Source: Hyphomicrobiaceae bacterium
Lineage (GTDB): Bacteria > Pseudomonadota > Alphaproteobacteria > Rhizobiales > Methyloligellaceae
Direction of reading: 5' to 3'
Assembly (NCBI GenBank): GCA_020637815.1
Contig: JACKJS010000002.1
Location: forward strand, 569,501-633,500
DNA: 64,000 nt
Part shown: one piece after another, positions 8,736 to 17,292 of the stretch
Numbering within the stretch: the first letter of the stretch is position 1
Layout of the letters: each line of letters opens with the position of its first letter
The notes under the pieces: generated by a model
Databases searched by the model: none
The model's input: the letters and a program-made list of their open reading frames with translations, nothing else
Told to the model about the DNA's origin: nothing
Made by a program: the position numbers and the translations under genes

Positions 8736-9419
8736 TCAGCCCGACGGTGCCTTTAAGCGGTAGCCGTGACCCCGTACGGTCTCGATCAGGGGCATCCGCC
8801 CCTGGGTGTCGATCTTGCGCCGCAGGCGGGCAATATAGACATCCACCACGTTCGTCAGCGGATCTTCGCTGTATCCCCAAACCTGATTGAGAATGCGCGT
8901 CCGCGAGAAGACGCGGCCCGGCGCGCTCATCAGCAGTTCGAGAATGGCCAGTTCCTTCGCCGTAAGCTTGACCGGCTCACCGCCTCGCTTCACCTCCAGA
9001 AGTTCGCGATCGAGCTCCAAATCCGCTACGGAGAGGACGTTCGAACTCTGGGCGAAGCTACGCGAACGCCGCATTAGCGCTTCGATCCGCACGAGAAGTT
9101 CGTCGAAATCGAAAGGCTTGGTGAGGTAGTCATCGGCACCGATCTTGATGCCTTTGATCTTGTCCTCGATCGCGTCCATGGCCGTCAGCATCAGGATTGG
9201 CGTCTGCTGTCCTTCTTGGCGCAGGCGCTGACATACGTCGTAGCCATGCATATCCGGAAGCATCAGATCGAGAATAATGACGTCGAAATCGCCGGTCCTG
9301 GCGAGGTCGATGCCGTCGCCGCCAGTCTGAGCAACGGTGACTCCATGATTCTCCGCGCGTAAGCCGCGGTCGATGAAATCGGCAACGCGCGGTTCGTCTT
9401 CCACCAAGAGCACGTTCAC
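8736..9419 (-). CDS. OmpR/PhoB-family response regulator
   Basis: 227 residues: receiver domain (acidic pocket E7-D8, phosphorylated D51 in VIILDLMLPD, K in TKPFDF) followed by a winged-helix DNA-binding domain ending in the conserved TVRGHGYRLKAP. Its start overlaps the end... of the partner order as follows: the kinase gene begins upstream on the same strand is not the case; the regulator is downstream-oriented with a 4-bp overlap at 9416-9419, where the kinase frame ends and the regulator frame begins is shared. In transcription order the kinase (start 11011) comes first and the regulator second. Divergent from the Asp-rich outer-membrane protein gene, a plausible but unproven target. Confidence 0.92.
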   Translation of the reverse strand: MNVLLVEDEPRVADFIDRGLRAENHGVTVAQTGGDGIDLARTGDFDVIILDLMLPDMHGYDVCQRLRQEGQQTPILMLTAMDAIEDKIKGIKIGADDYLTKPFDFDELLVRIEALMRRSRSFAQSSNVLSVADLELDRELLEVKRGGEPVKLTAKELAILELLMSAPGRVFSRTRILNQVWGYSEDPLTNVVDVYIARLRRKIDTQGRMPLIETVRGHGYRLKAPSG

Positions 9420-11011
9420 GTTCGGCTCCCTTCCGCTTTTTCCGGCAAGCTTACCAGAACGGTCGTTCCTTCCCCGGCTTTGCTTTTTATCTCGATTCTT
9501 CCTTTGTGTGCCTCGACGATGGCCTTGGCAACCGGCAGGCCGAGCCCGAGACCTTCCTCGTTGATATCCGCGGCATTGCCGGCCCGGCGGAAACGCTCGA
9601 ACACGCGCCCCAAGTCTTCCTCCGGGATGCCGACGCCCGTGTCCGCGACCGAGATGTTCACCGTGCCGTCCGCGCGTGCCAGACCGACGTTAATGGTACC
9701 CTTGCCGTTGGAATAGCGGATGGCGTTGTCGAGGAGAATGAGAAGAAGCTGCCGTAGCCTTACAGGATCGCCGTCGATCGTTTCGTGAGGTGTCTCCTCC
9801 GGGAACTCGATGCCGACATCCTTATTCAGGGCTATGACTTTTGCGTCGCCGACGACGCTGTAAACGAGCGCCGTTATGTCGACCTCGCGGAGCTTGAGCT
9901 TCGCCGCTCCGGCGCCTTGCCGGGCGATAAACAAGAGATCGCCAACGAGCACGGACAAATGCTTTGCCTGCTCCACGATCCGTTCGATGGACTGCTTGTA
10001 CTCGGCGAGCCGCTTATTGCGGCCGCGCAGAGCGATCTCCCCTTCGCCGCGGATGACGGTCAGGGGCGTTCGCAATTCGTGGCTGATGTCGGCGAAAAAA
10101 GCGCGGCGTGTCTCGTCGATCTTGCGCAGCGATTCGTTGGCCTTGCGCAATTCCTCGGTGCGTTCGTCGACGATGGTTTCCAGATTGTCGCGCGCGTTCT
10201 GAAGTGCCTTTTGGTGGTGCTGGAGGTCCGCCGCCATGCTGTTGAAGCTGCGGCCGAGCTCGGCGAACTCGTCCCGGCCGGATACGTCGATTCGGTAGGA
10301 GAGGTCTCCCTCGGCAAGTTTTCGGGTGCCGTGCAGGAGACCGGCCAAGGGCGCCCGCAGGCCCCGGATCAACAGGAACGCCAGGGCGAGCGTGATCAGC
10401 GTCGCGAGCCCGGCATGGATGGTGCTGATGCGCTCGAGCCGTTTCAGGAGATTGGATGCGGCCGAGTCGATCCGCAGCACCTCGGCGGATTCGTCCGCCA
10501 CGGCGACTTCGATAAGCCCATTGAGATCGCGGTCGATGCCTCCCTTGATCAGTGTGACCAAGTTCTGCCAGGCCATGTCCGGCCGTCCGCGGCTTCTGAG
10601 CTGGTCGACCTTCGCCAGTTGATCCAGTGTGTGCTGGAATTCATGGCGGATGGCCTTCAGCCGCTCGACCTCCGCCATCTCGGCCTTCCGCTCCTCGGGG
10701 CCGACAATGGCGAGTTCGCGCCGGGAAAGATCTTCGAGCGCCGCCAGGTCGGATTCGATGACGCGTTTCAGATAGGCCTCGCCGAGGGGGCGGTCGGACA
10801 GCCCAGTGAGGATCGTATCGGTCCAGGCCTTGAAGAGTTGCTGGCTATGCCGCGAAAGTTGCAACTGCCGCTCAAGCTGCTCATGCGCGATTCGAGAGCG
10901 AATGAGGTATCGGTGCGATTGTGCGACACCCCAGTAGGAAAAGGCCGCCGCCGACAGTGACATCGCGAGCAAAAGGCAGGCGGCGATCAGAAGTTTCGTA
11001 CGATACCGCAT
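9416..11011 (-). CDS. sensor histidine kinase
   Basis: 531 residues. N-terminal membrane helix (residues 7-28), a periplasmic helical sensor of about 170 residues rich in charged heptads, a second helix near 200-217, HAMP (about 218-270), a coiled linker, HisKA with H311 in ADISHELRTPL, and HATPase_c with N429 in LLDNAIRY, DTGVGIPE and GLGLGLPVA. The sensor is an all-helical bundle with no recognisable ligand site. It forms a 4-bp-overlapping operon with the OmpR-type regulator that follows it. It is transcribed divergently from the acidic outer-membrane protein at 11524. Confidence 0.92.
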   Translation of the reverse strand: MRYRTKLLIAACLLLAMSLSAAAFSYWGVAQSHRYLIRSRIAHEQLERQLQLSRHSQQLFKAWTDTILTGLSDRPLGEAYLKRVIESDLAALEDLSRRELAIVGPEERKAEMAEVERLKAIRHEFQHTLDQLAKVDQLRSRGRPDMAWQNLVTLIKGGIDRDLNGLIEVAVADESAEVLRIDSAASNLLKRLERISTIHAGLATLITLALAFLLIRGLRAPLAGLLHGTRKLAEGDLSYRIDVSGRDEFAELGRSFNSMAADLQHHQKALQNARDNLETIVDERTEELRKANESLRKIDETRRAFFADISHELRTPLTVIRGEGEIALRGRNKRLAEYKQSIERIVEQAKHLSVLVGDLLFIARQGAGAAKLKLREVDITALVYSVVGDAKVIALNKDVGIEFPEETPHETIDGDPVRLRQLLLILLDNAIRYSNGKGTINVGLARADGTVNISVADTGVGIPEEDLGRVFERFRRAGNAADINEEGLGLGLPVAKAIVEAHKGRIEIKSKAGEGTTVLVSLPEKAEGSRT

Positions 11012-11523
11012 GGGGTGTGCGAACTCTTTTGGCGGGCGCTTGGGACGGCGGCAGTTGAATTCCGATCGCGCGCGCGGTGGACCGCGCTTGCCGGAACTCC
11101 AGCCTTTCGAGGCTCGAAACTATACTGCATTCATCGGGGAGCCACCCCGAATTCCGCGGACGGACTGCGTATGGTCCCGTGTCTTCGCCGGCCAACTCGG
11201 CGGCGTCACCGTAGTTCGATGGCAATAATATTGCCAAATCTTCCCGATTCGGCTGCGTGTACTGCTTGGTTAACAATCCATTCATTTCTCCATCTCCGTC
11301 GGCTAATTTGAAACCGTTGGAGGTCCCGTGGGCCGCCATCGGGGACATAAGGATCGACCTCTAGTTGGGGCTGTGGCCAGAGGGCAGGGGATCGCGCCGA
11401 AGCCGGTGCATTGACGCTCTCACACGATGACGGGATGGCCAGCAGTACTCGTGAGGCAACCGGGACCAACACCGGTGCCATAGCGATGGGTCGGCATAAG
11501 CAGGGAAAGATTGGGGGCTGCTC
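11012..11523. other. divergent regulatory region between sensor kinase and Asp-rich outer-membrane protein
   Basis: 512 bp with no convincing gene; small frames here lack ribosome-binding sites. Promoters for both divergent transcripts should lie here. I could not identify a clear direct-repeat operator for the OmpR-type regulator. A GGGGG ribosome-binding site precedes the TTG start at 11524. Confidence 0.5.
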
Positions 11524-12444
11524 TTGCGAAATTTTCTTCTGACAACGAGCGCGCTTGCGCGCGTGGCCGCATTGACGGGCTTCGCCATTGGCGGAATGGC
11601 GTTTGTCGGTGCGAAGCCCGCGCTCGCCGAGTTTGAAATACAGGAGCCGAGCGTCGAGAAGGGCGAGGTCGAAACCGAATATCGTGGCGCGGTACATTTC
11701 GGCATCAAGAAGGGCGAAGACGACGACAATGGCGCCGCCGAAAACGGCGACGACGATGACGACGGCGGAGTCATCGGCGCCCTCGATGACGACGAAGAGG
11801 CACCCCTCCGTCAGAGCCACGACTTCGAAATCGAGTACGGCATCACCGAGCGCTTCAAGCTCTCCGCGACACTTGGGACCGACGAGCCGATTACCGATGC
11901 CTATGGCGTCAGCTCCGTCGAGATCGAGGCGCAGTACGAGCTCATGGAGCGAGAGGACGGCGAGGACGGTTGGGCCTTGGCATTTGCGGCCGGCTACGGA
12001 TTCGCGACGCGCAGCGACGAAGCAGACGAGATCGAATTCGGTCCGATTATCGAATACGCGACCGGTCCGCTGATTCTGACGATTAACACTTATCTTTCAG
12101 GCCAGGTCGGCGACAACGTCGAGGCTGACGGCCTCGGCTTCCAATATGGCTGGCGTGCGGAGTACGAAGTTGCCGAGCATTGGGGCGTCGGCGTCGAAAT
12201 GTTCGGCGAAGTGGAGGATCTGGCCCACAGCGGTCCATGGAACGAGCAGGAGCACAGCATCGGCCCGACCGTGTTCTGGAAGCCGGGCGACGACGACGGC
12301 GATGAAGGCGAGTTGGAACTCGACGACGACGTGGTCGCCGGTCCGCCGGAGATGGAGCTCTCCTTCAATGTCGGTGTCCAGTTCGGCTTGACGGACAACA
12401 CGTCCGATTCGGCGCTTAAGTTCCAGGGTTCGCTGGAGTTTTAA
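11524..12444 (+). CDS. predicted outer-membrane beta-barrel protein with two Asp-rich acidic loops
   Basis: 306 residues from a TTG preceded by GGGGG. Signal peptide about residues 1-35 (ending KPALA), then alternating strand-like segments and a C-terminal phenylalanine (KFQGSLEF), as in outer-membrane barrels. Residues 64-92 and 255-269 are almost purely Asp, Glu and Gly (for example ENGDDDDDGG and GDDDGDEG). These read as extended acidic surface loops able to bind divalent or trivalent cations; that is inference. I do not recognise a named family. Followed by two hairpins and pqqB, and divergent from a two-component system. Confidence 0.72.
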   Translation: MRNFLLTTSALARVAALTGFAIGGMAFVGAKPALAEFEIQEPSVEKGEVETEYRGAVHFGIKKGEDDDNGAAENGDDDDDGGVIGALDDDEEAPLRQSHDFEIEYGITERFKLSATLGTDEPITDAYGVSSVEIEAQYELMEREDGEDGWALAFAAGYGFATRSDEADEIEFGPIIEYATGPLILTINTYLSGQVGDNVEADGLGFQYGWRAEYEVAEHWGVGVEMFGEVEDLAHSGPWNEQEHSIGPTVFWKPGDDDGDEGELELDDDVVAGPPEMELSFNVGVQFGLTDNTSDSALKFQGSLEF

Positions 12445-12467
12445 GAGCCGCGTGAGCTGCTTGGCCT

Positions 12468-12492
12468 TGGGAAGCGGCGTGGCCGCTTCCCA
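12468..12492 (+). terminator. hairpin after the acidic outer-membrane protein gene
   Basis: An 11-bp stem TGGGAAGCGGC / GCCGCTTCCCA with a GTG loop begins 24 bp after the stop codon. No immediate T run follows (AATTTT comes 9 bases later), so termination would be weak or rely on the next hairpin. Confidence 0.55.
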
Positions 12493-12524
12493 GACAGTCG
12501 AATTTTATCCACCCCTAGCTGTTC

Positions 12525-12560
12525 GTCCGGTCTTCGTCGTTAAGACGAAGGCCGGACATT
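12525..12560 (+). terminator. second, longer hairpin between the outer-membrane protein gene and pqqB
   Basis: A 14-bp stem (12525-12538 pairing with 12544-12557, one G-T wobble) closes a GTTAA loop and is followed by ATTTGTCTT. It sits 43 bp before the pqqB ATG. It may be the main terminator of the upstream gene or a leader structure for pqqB. Confidence 0.6.
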
Positions 12561-12603
12561 TGTCTTGACGGACCTCGCTCGCAAACGCCATGGATGCGCT
12601 GTC

Positions 12604-13542
12604 ATGCTTATCAAAGTCATCGGTGCCGGTGCGGGTGGCGGGTTGCCACAATGGAACTGTAACGGCCGCAATTCGGCCGATGCGAGATCCGGCGTGCCGA
12701 CGGTCAAGCCGAGGACGCAAGCGTCCCTTGCGATAAGTGCAGACGGCCGGCAATGGGTATTGCTGAATGCGGCTCCGGATCTGCGGCAGCAAATCAACGA
12801 GACGCCCGAACTTCAACCCGATCCCAACGGTCCGCCGCGCAACAGTCCCATAAAAGCCGTCGTGCTGACGAATGGCGACGTCGATGCCGTCGCGGGCCTC
12901 TTGTGCCTGCGGGAGAGTCAGCCGCTGACGATCTATGGCAGCGCCCGTGTGCTCGATGTGCTGGCCAGCAACAGTATCTTCGACGTGCTCAATCCCGATC
13001 TCGTGACACGCAGGGTCATGACGCTTGGTTCGGCGTTCGAAGTCGAAGGACCGTCGGGTTCGGTGGGACTCACGGTCGAGGCCTTCACGGTGCCCGGCAA
13101 AATTCCGCTCTATCTCGAGGACGAAGAGAAGGGCACGGGCGGCAGCTTCGGCACGGAGGAGGGCGACACGGTCGGCCTTAAAGTGACCGACGATCGGACC
13201 GGCAAGTATTTCTTCTTCATTCCGGGTTGCTCCGGGCTCGACGACGCCTTGCGCGCGCGGCTTCGGGGGGCGCCACTCCTATTTTTCGACGGGACGCTCT
13301 ACACCAACACCGAAATGATTGACCAAGGTCTCATGCAAAAGACCGGCGATCGCATCGGTCACATGAACATGTCCGGACCGAACGGGACTTTGGCCTTGAT
13401 GGAGCCGCTCGGGATCGCCCGCAAGATCTTCATCCACATCAATAACTCGAACCCCGTGCTCCGCGACGACTCGCCGGAGCGCGCTGCGGTCGAGGCTGCG
13501 GGGTGGACCGTGTCCTACGACGGCATGGCGGTCGAGCTTTAG
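12604..13542 (+). CDS. pqqB: pyrroloquinoline quinone biosynthesis protein PqqB
   Basis: 312 residues, full length for PqqB, a metallo-beta-lactamase-fold oxygenase that hydroxylates the tyrosine of the PQQ precursor. The N-terminus MLIKVIGAGAGGGLPQWNC is diagnostic, as are PRTQASLAISADG, LTNGDVDAVAGLL and GRIGHMNMSGPNG-like segments near the C-terminus. ATG 12604 begins exactly at the family N-terminus. No other pqq gene is adjacent (pqqA, C, D and E are absent here), so this is a detached pqqB, a known arrangement in some methylotrophs. Its stop overlaps the convergent CHAD gene by 4 bp. Confidence 0.96.
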   Translation: MLIKVIGAGAGGGLPQWNCNGRNSADARSGVPTVKPRTQASLAISADGRQWVLLNAAPDLRQQINETPELQPDPNGPPRNSPIKAVVLTNGDVDAVAGLLCLRESQPLTIYGSARVLDVLASNSIFDVLNPDLVTRRVMTLGSAFEVEGPSGSVGLTVEAFTVPGKIPLYLEDEEKGTGGSFGTEEGDTVGLKVTDDRTGKYFFFIPGCSGLDDALRARLRGAPLLFFDGTLYTNTEMIDQGLMQKTGDRIGHMNMSGPNGTLALMEPLGIARKIFIHINNSNPVLRDDSPERAAVEAAGWTVSYDGMAVEL

Positions 13543-14537
13543 CTCTGGCTTCCGTGACCGGTCCGGTTCGTCAGCCCGGACCGTGCGTCGCCGATCGCGA
13601 CCACATTGCCTTCCTGACGCGGCGCGGCGACGGGCTGAATGGCGCCGGCCGCAAGTGCGGTCCAGTCGGCTTGGACGCGACTCGCGAACGGCTTCGGCTT
13701 TTCGATGAAGAGCCGTTCTCCGCGGTCTTTCGCATCCTTCCGTAGCGCCCCGATGCGCAGCTTGCAGCGTTTTAGGAAACCTGAAACGTCGCCGGGGCTG
13801 CCGAACGTCATGGTCGGGGCCGTCACCAGATGCATCAGCATGGCGATGTCGTGATCGTCGCCGAGGACTTGTGAGAGCGTTTTGGCCGCCTCCGCCCTGG
13901 CACCGAGGCCGGATGGCCAGCAGGGCGCGAGCAATTGCATTTGCCGCCAATGCTGTTGGACGCCCTTGCGCCAATCGTGGAAGGCGTCGGAGTCTTTTGA
14001 CGCACGGGCAGTCTTGAATTGTTGCCGTGCGCCCCGGTAGCTGCGTTCGAGCCCCTTGGCGAGCGGCGTGAAATCGTTCGGGTAGACGGCGAGGCCAGTG
14101 AAGCGGGGCCGGAGTTCCAGCAGCGACTGCAGGGATTGCGCGGCCGAGCTTTGCTCCAAGTTGCGTTCCGCGGCCTTCCGGCGTTCGCGAAGCCAGCCGC
14201 GTAGCGCTTCCATGGGGCCTTCGCCGAGCCCAGAGTCCGTGTTCCGCTCCAGCGTGTTCACCGCATCGAGCAGGGCGTGGGCGTCGCGCGCCGCAGCCAG
14301 CTCCTTGCCGATTCGTGCCACGCGTGCGTTCAGGTCGGCATAGACCGGTTCGGGCATGCCGGGCCGGGCGAGGATGAGGAGTGAGCGCAACCGCTTGAAA
14401 CACTTTCGCGCACTGTGGACGCCCTTGTGGCGGTCCGGCGGCGTTGCCAGCGATATGTGCGCAAGGTCCAGTTCGTCCAGCGCTACGGTTCTGAGCGCTT
14501 CGCTTACGGGCAAAGCCGGATCAAGCCTGAACGTCAT
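13539..14537 (-). CDS. CHAD domain protein
   Basis: About 332 residues from ATG 14537 (MTFRLDPALPVSEALR). It is an alpha-helical protein with conserved histidines and basic residues of the CHAD family: HKGVHSARKCFKRLRSLLIL near the N-terminus and FHDWRKGVQQHWRQMQLL in the second half. CHAD domains bind inorganic polyphosphate and are often found with polyphosphate granules; no CYTH domain or ppk is present here. An upstream in-frame start at 14627 would overlap thiE and adds a low-complexity extension. Last gene of a minus-strand run that includes the thiamine genes. Confidence 0.88.
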   Translation of the reverse strand: MTFRLDPALPVSEALRTVALDELDLAHISLATPPDRHKGVHSARKCFKRLRSLLILARPGMPEPVYADLNARVARIGKELAAARDAHALLDAVNTLERNTDSGLGEGPMEALRGWLRERRKAAERNLEQSSAAQSLQSLLELRPRFTGLAVYPNDFTPLAKGLERSYRGARQQFKTARASKDSDAFHDWRKGVQQHWRQMQLLAPCWPSGLGARAEAAKTLSQVLGDDHDIAMLMHLVTAPTMTFGSPGDVSGFLKRCKLRIGALRKDAKDRGERLFIEKPKPFASRVQADWTALAAGAIQPVAAPRQEGNVVAIGDARSGLTNRTGHGSQS

Positions 14538-14613
14538 CGGTGGTTCCGCAAATCGTGAAGGGTCGGGGCGATCTTTGAGGCGTCCGCCGCGAGCGTCAAC
14601 CCCGGCCGGCCCG

Positions 14614-15246
14614 CTATCTTTTGACAAGGCCGCCGGTCTGGCCCCGCTGTGGGCCGGTGACCGCCATCCAGGTTCGGGTCCGCTGCTCGGGGTGCTCGTT
14701 CGTCAGGATATCGGTGATGACGGCAACACTGTCCGCGCCGGCCTGGAAGACGCCGGGCGCCCGGTCCGGCGTAATTCCGCCGATGGCGACGAGAGGGCAG
14801 GCGATACGGGATTTCCAGGCCGCAATGCGTTCGAGCCCTTGCGGTGCCCAGGGCATCTTCTTCAGGAGGGTCGGATAGATCGGCCCGAGCGCCACATAGT
14901 CCGGCTCGGCGGCGAGCGCGATGCCGAGCTCTTCATCGCTATGGGTGCTGATGCCGAGTTTCACTCGGGCGGCGCGGATGGCGGCGAGATCGGCGTCCGC
15001 GAGGTCCTCTTGGCCGAGATGGATGAAGTCTGCGCCTTCCTGGATCGCCTCGCGCCAATAATCATTGACTACGAGCTGGCAGCGGGCTTGCGCGCACAGT
15101 TCGAGTGCTTTCGCGATTTCCGTGCGGATCGCCGCTTCGGGTTCATCCTTGATACGGAGCTGCACCAGCTTGATGCCTTGAGGCAGAAGCCGCGCCAACC
15201 AAGCGGTGTTCGGGACGATTGGATAGAACGGGTCGAGCTGGAGCAC
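14614..15246 (-). CDS. thiE: thiamine-phosphate synthase
   Basis: 210 residues. Joins the HMP-pyrophosphate pyrimidine to the thiazole phosphate to give thiamine monophosphate. TIM-barrel motifs include LVQLRIKD, LVVNDYWREA, DFIHLGQED, DYVALGPIYPT and VAIGGITPD. Eight bases separate it from thiG upstream, placing it at the end of a thiO-thiS-thiG-thiE operon. Confidence 0.94.
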   Translation of the reverse strand: MLQLDPFYPIVPNTAWLARLLPQGIKLVQLRIKDEPEAAIRTEIAKALELCAQARCQLVVNDYWREAIQEGADFIHLGQEDLADADLAAIRAARVKLGISTHSDEELGIALAAEPDYVALGPIYPTLLKKMPWAPQGLERIAAWKSRIACPLVAIGGITPDRAPGVFQAGADSVAVITDILTNEHPEQRTRTWMAVTGPQRGQTGGLVKR

Positions 15247-15254
15247 GTTGCCGG

Positions 15255-16049
15255 TCAGGATACGGTGTCGATTTTAAAGAACGGCGTGCCGGCGACGGGT
15301 GTGGAGGGCGAGGCCATGTCGCGCGGCTCTAAGAGTCCCGCTTCGAAGGCGAGACGCCCCGCCTCGACCGCGCGGGCGAAGCCCTCGGCCATTTTCACCG
15401 GATCGCCGGCCTTGGCGACGGCCGTGTTCAAAAGCACGGCGTCGTAGCCCATCTCCATCGCCTCCGCGGCATGAGACGGCGCGCCGATCCCGGCGTCGAC
15501 GATGAGGGGCGTTTCGGGAAAATAGGAGCGCAGAGTTTGAAGCGCCGTCTTGTTCGCAAGTCCGCGTGCGGACCCGATCGGAGAACCCCACGGCATCAAG
15601 ACCTCGCAGCCCGCCGCCACCAAGCGTTCAGCCACGCTCAAATCCTCGGTGGTGTAGGGCAGAACGTCGAAGCCGTCGGCACTGAGCTCGGTTGCCGCTT
15701 CCACGAGGCCGAATACGTCCGGCTGAAGCGTGTCGTCGTTCGCGATCACCTCGAGTTTGATCCAGGTCGTGCCGAACAATTCGCGCGCCATCTGTGCGGT
15801 CGCGATGGCTTCCTTGGCGGTGTGGCAACCGGCCGTGTTGGGCAGGACCCGGCAGCCCAATTCCTCGATCAGCGCCCAGAAGCCTTGGCCGGTCTTGGTG
15901 CGGGCAGATTCGCGCCGCAGCGATACGGTGACGATTTCAGCTCCCGAAGCTAGAACCGCATGTCGCAAGAGATCGGGCGAGGCGTATCCGGCCGTGCCGA
16001 GAAGCAGTCTCGAGGAGATTTCGGAGCCGTAGAGCTGAAGCATGGCCAT
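15255..16049 (-). CDS. thiG: thiazole synthase
   Basis: 264 residues from ATG 16049 (MAMLQLYGSE), 7 bp after thiS. ThiG builds the thiazole phosphate of thiamine from deoxyxylulose 5-phosphate, dehydroglycine and ThiS thiocarboxylate. The Schiff-base lysine is K98 in TTWIKLEVI; LPNTAGCHTAKEA, VLMPWGSPIGS and IVDAGIGAPSHAAEAME are conserved signatures. A longer open frame extends upstream through thiS but has no support. Confidence 0.96.
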   Translation of the reverse strand: MAMLQLYGSEISSRLLLGTAGYASPDLLRHAVLASGAEIVTVSLRRESARTKTGQGFWALIEELGCRVLPNTAGCHTAKEAIATAQMARELFGTTWIKLEVIANDDTLQPDVFGLVEAATELSADGFDVLPYTTEDLSVAERLVAAGCEVLMPWGSPIGSARGLANKTALQTLRSYFPETPLIVDAGIGAPSHAAEAMEMGYDAVLLNTAVAKAGDPVKMAEGFARAVEAGRLAFEAGLLEPRDMASPSTPVAGTPFFKIDTVS

Positions 16050-16056
16050 GTTCGCC

Positions 16057-16254
16057 TCAGCCGCCCTGTCGTGGGGCGACGATCTCGATCTCGTCGGCTT
16101 CGGCCAAGCACGTTCGCGCGCGCGCGGGCGCGGCCACGAAGGAGCCATTGACGGCGGTCGCGATTTTCGCCCCGGCGAAGCCGAGTGCCTCGCAGAGCTC
16201 GTCCAAGCTTTGTGCGTCGGTCGTCAACCGCTCACCGTTGACCAAAATCCGCAA
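16057..16254 (-). CDS. thiS: sulfur carrier protein ThiS
   Basis: 65 residues with the ubiquitin-like fold pattern and the essential C-terminal Gly-Gly (VAPRQGG), which is adenylated and thiocarboxylated. It overlaps the end of thiO by 23 bp and precedes thiG by 7 bp, consistent with coupled translation. Confidence 0.94.
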   Translation of the reverse strand: MRILVNGERLTTDAQSLDELCEALGFAGAKIATAVNGSFVAAPARARTCLAEADEIEIVAPRQGG

Positions 16255-17254
16255 CGAAAACCTCCGGGTGGGTGACGCCGGTCTCCAAATAATGCGCCAC
16301 CTGTTCGGCCATCACCGGTGCCAGCAAGAAGCCGTGCCGGTACAGGCCGTTGACATAGATATAGCCGGAACTTTCGATAATCCTAGGCCGGTTGTCCGGA
16401 AAGGCGGGGCGCACGCCAGCGCCGAGACTGAGGATTTCCGCTTCCCCGAAGGCTGGGTCGAGCACATAGGCGGCGCTCAGCAGTTCCAGCGCCGAGCGCA
16501 GGGTGACCGGTCCGTCGTCCTCGCGCTCGATCGACGTCGCGCCGATCATGAACTGGTTCGCACCCGTGTCGTCCTCGCCCCACGGTACGAGGTAGAGCGG
16601 GAAGCGTGGATGGAGCAGGCGCACCGGCCGTTCGATGGCGATCTCCGGCGCACGCACCACGATCCGCTCGCCGCGTACGCCGCGCAACGTAGGGAGCATG
16701 TCCTGGGCCGCGAGCCCTCGGCAGTCGATGACGAAATCGGCCCCAGCGGGAATGTCGCCGACGCCGAGCTGAACGACGACGCCCGCGTTCCGCACTTCGT
16801 TCAGCAGAAACGAGAGCGCCGCGCCAGGATTGAGATGGGCTTCGTCCGCGTAGAAAAGCGCGGTGCCGAAACGGGGCACGAGGCTGGGCTCCAGCTCTTC
16901 CAGTTGGTCTGCGCCGAGCCGGGCGCCGCCTTGGGTCATGCGCTCGAACCGGTCGAGGAGCTTGCGGTCGCGGGCGGGCGCCACAACGAGACTGCCGGCG
17001 GCGCTAAGATCCGGATAGACCGCCTTCCAGATTTCGATGCCGCGCAGGCCAAGCTCGCGGATGATCGGTTCGGCGCTCTCCTCCTCGCAGCGCGGCGCGA
17101 GCATTGCGCCCGCATAGGGGCTGCAAGCGTCGGCGAACGGGTCTTCCGAGCGTTCGGCGAGGATCACACGATGGCCCCTGCGGGCCAACGTCAGGGCCTG
17201 CCACAGTCCGGCGACGCCGGCGCCTCGGATCGCGATCTTGTATTGAGAGGTCAT
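16232..17254 (-). CDS. thiO: glycine oxidase ThiO
   Basis: 340 residues. FAD-dependent oxidase of the DAO family that makes dehydroglycine for ThiG. The dinucleotide-binding motif is IAIRGAGVAGLWQA near the N-terminus (GxGxxG) and the DAO C-terminal motif is GVRPAFPDNRPRI followed by NGLYRHGFLLAPVMA. First gene of thiO-thiS-thiG-thiE. Only 38 bp separate its start from the stop of ggt, too little for a TPP riboswitch, so any thiamine control must act elsewhere. Confidence 0.93.
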   Translation of the reverse strand: MTSQYKIAIRGAGVAGLWQALTLARRGHRVILAERSEDPFADACSPYAGAMLAPRCEEESAEPIIRELGLRGIEIWKAVYPDLSAAGSLVVAPARDRKLLDRFERMTQGGARLGADQLEELEPSLVPRFGTALFYADEAHLNPGAALSFLLNEVRNAGVVVQLGVGDIPAGADFVIDCRGLAAQDMLPTLRGVRGERIVVRAPEIAIERPVRLLHPRFPLYLVPWGEDDTGANQFMIGATSIEREDDGPVTLRSALELLSAAYVLDPAFGEAEILSLGAGVRPAFPDNRPRIIESSGYIYVNGLYRHGFLLAPVMAEQVAHYLETGVTHPEVFVADFGQR

Positions 17255-17292
17255 GGTCTTCGAGTTGCCTGCCGTTATCCGCTGTCCGGGGC

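Noticed and set aside
8419..8880. 153-codon minus-strand frame between the binding-protein and OmpR-regulator genes
   Set aside because: It overlaps both neighbours and has no ribosome-binding site or recognisable motif; composition is typical of chance frames in GC-rich DNA.
17255..17292. TPP riboswitch before thiO
   Set aside because: Only 38 bp separate thiO from the stop of ggt; a TPP aptamer needs roughly 100 nt, and I see none of its conserved bulges.
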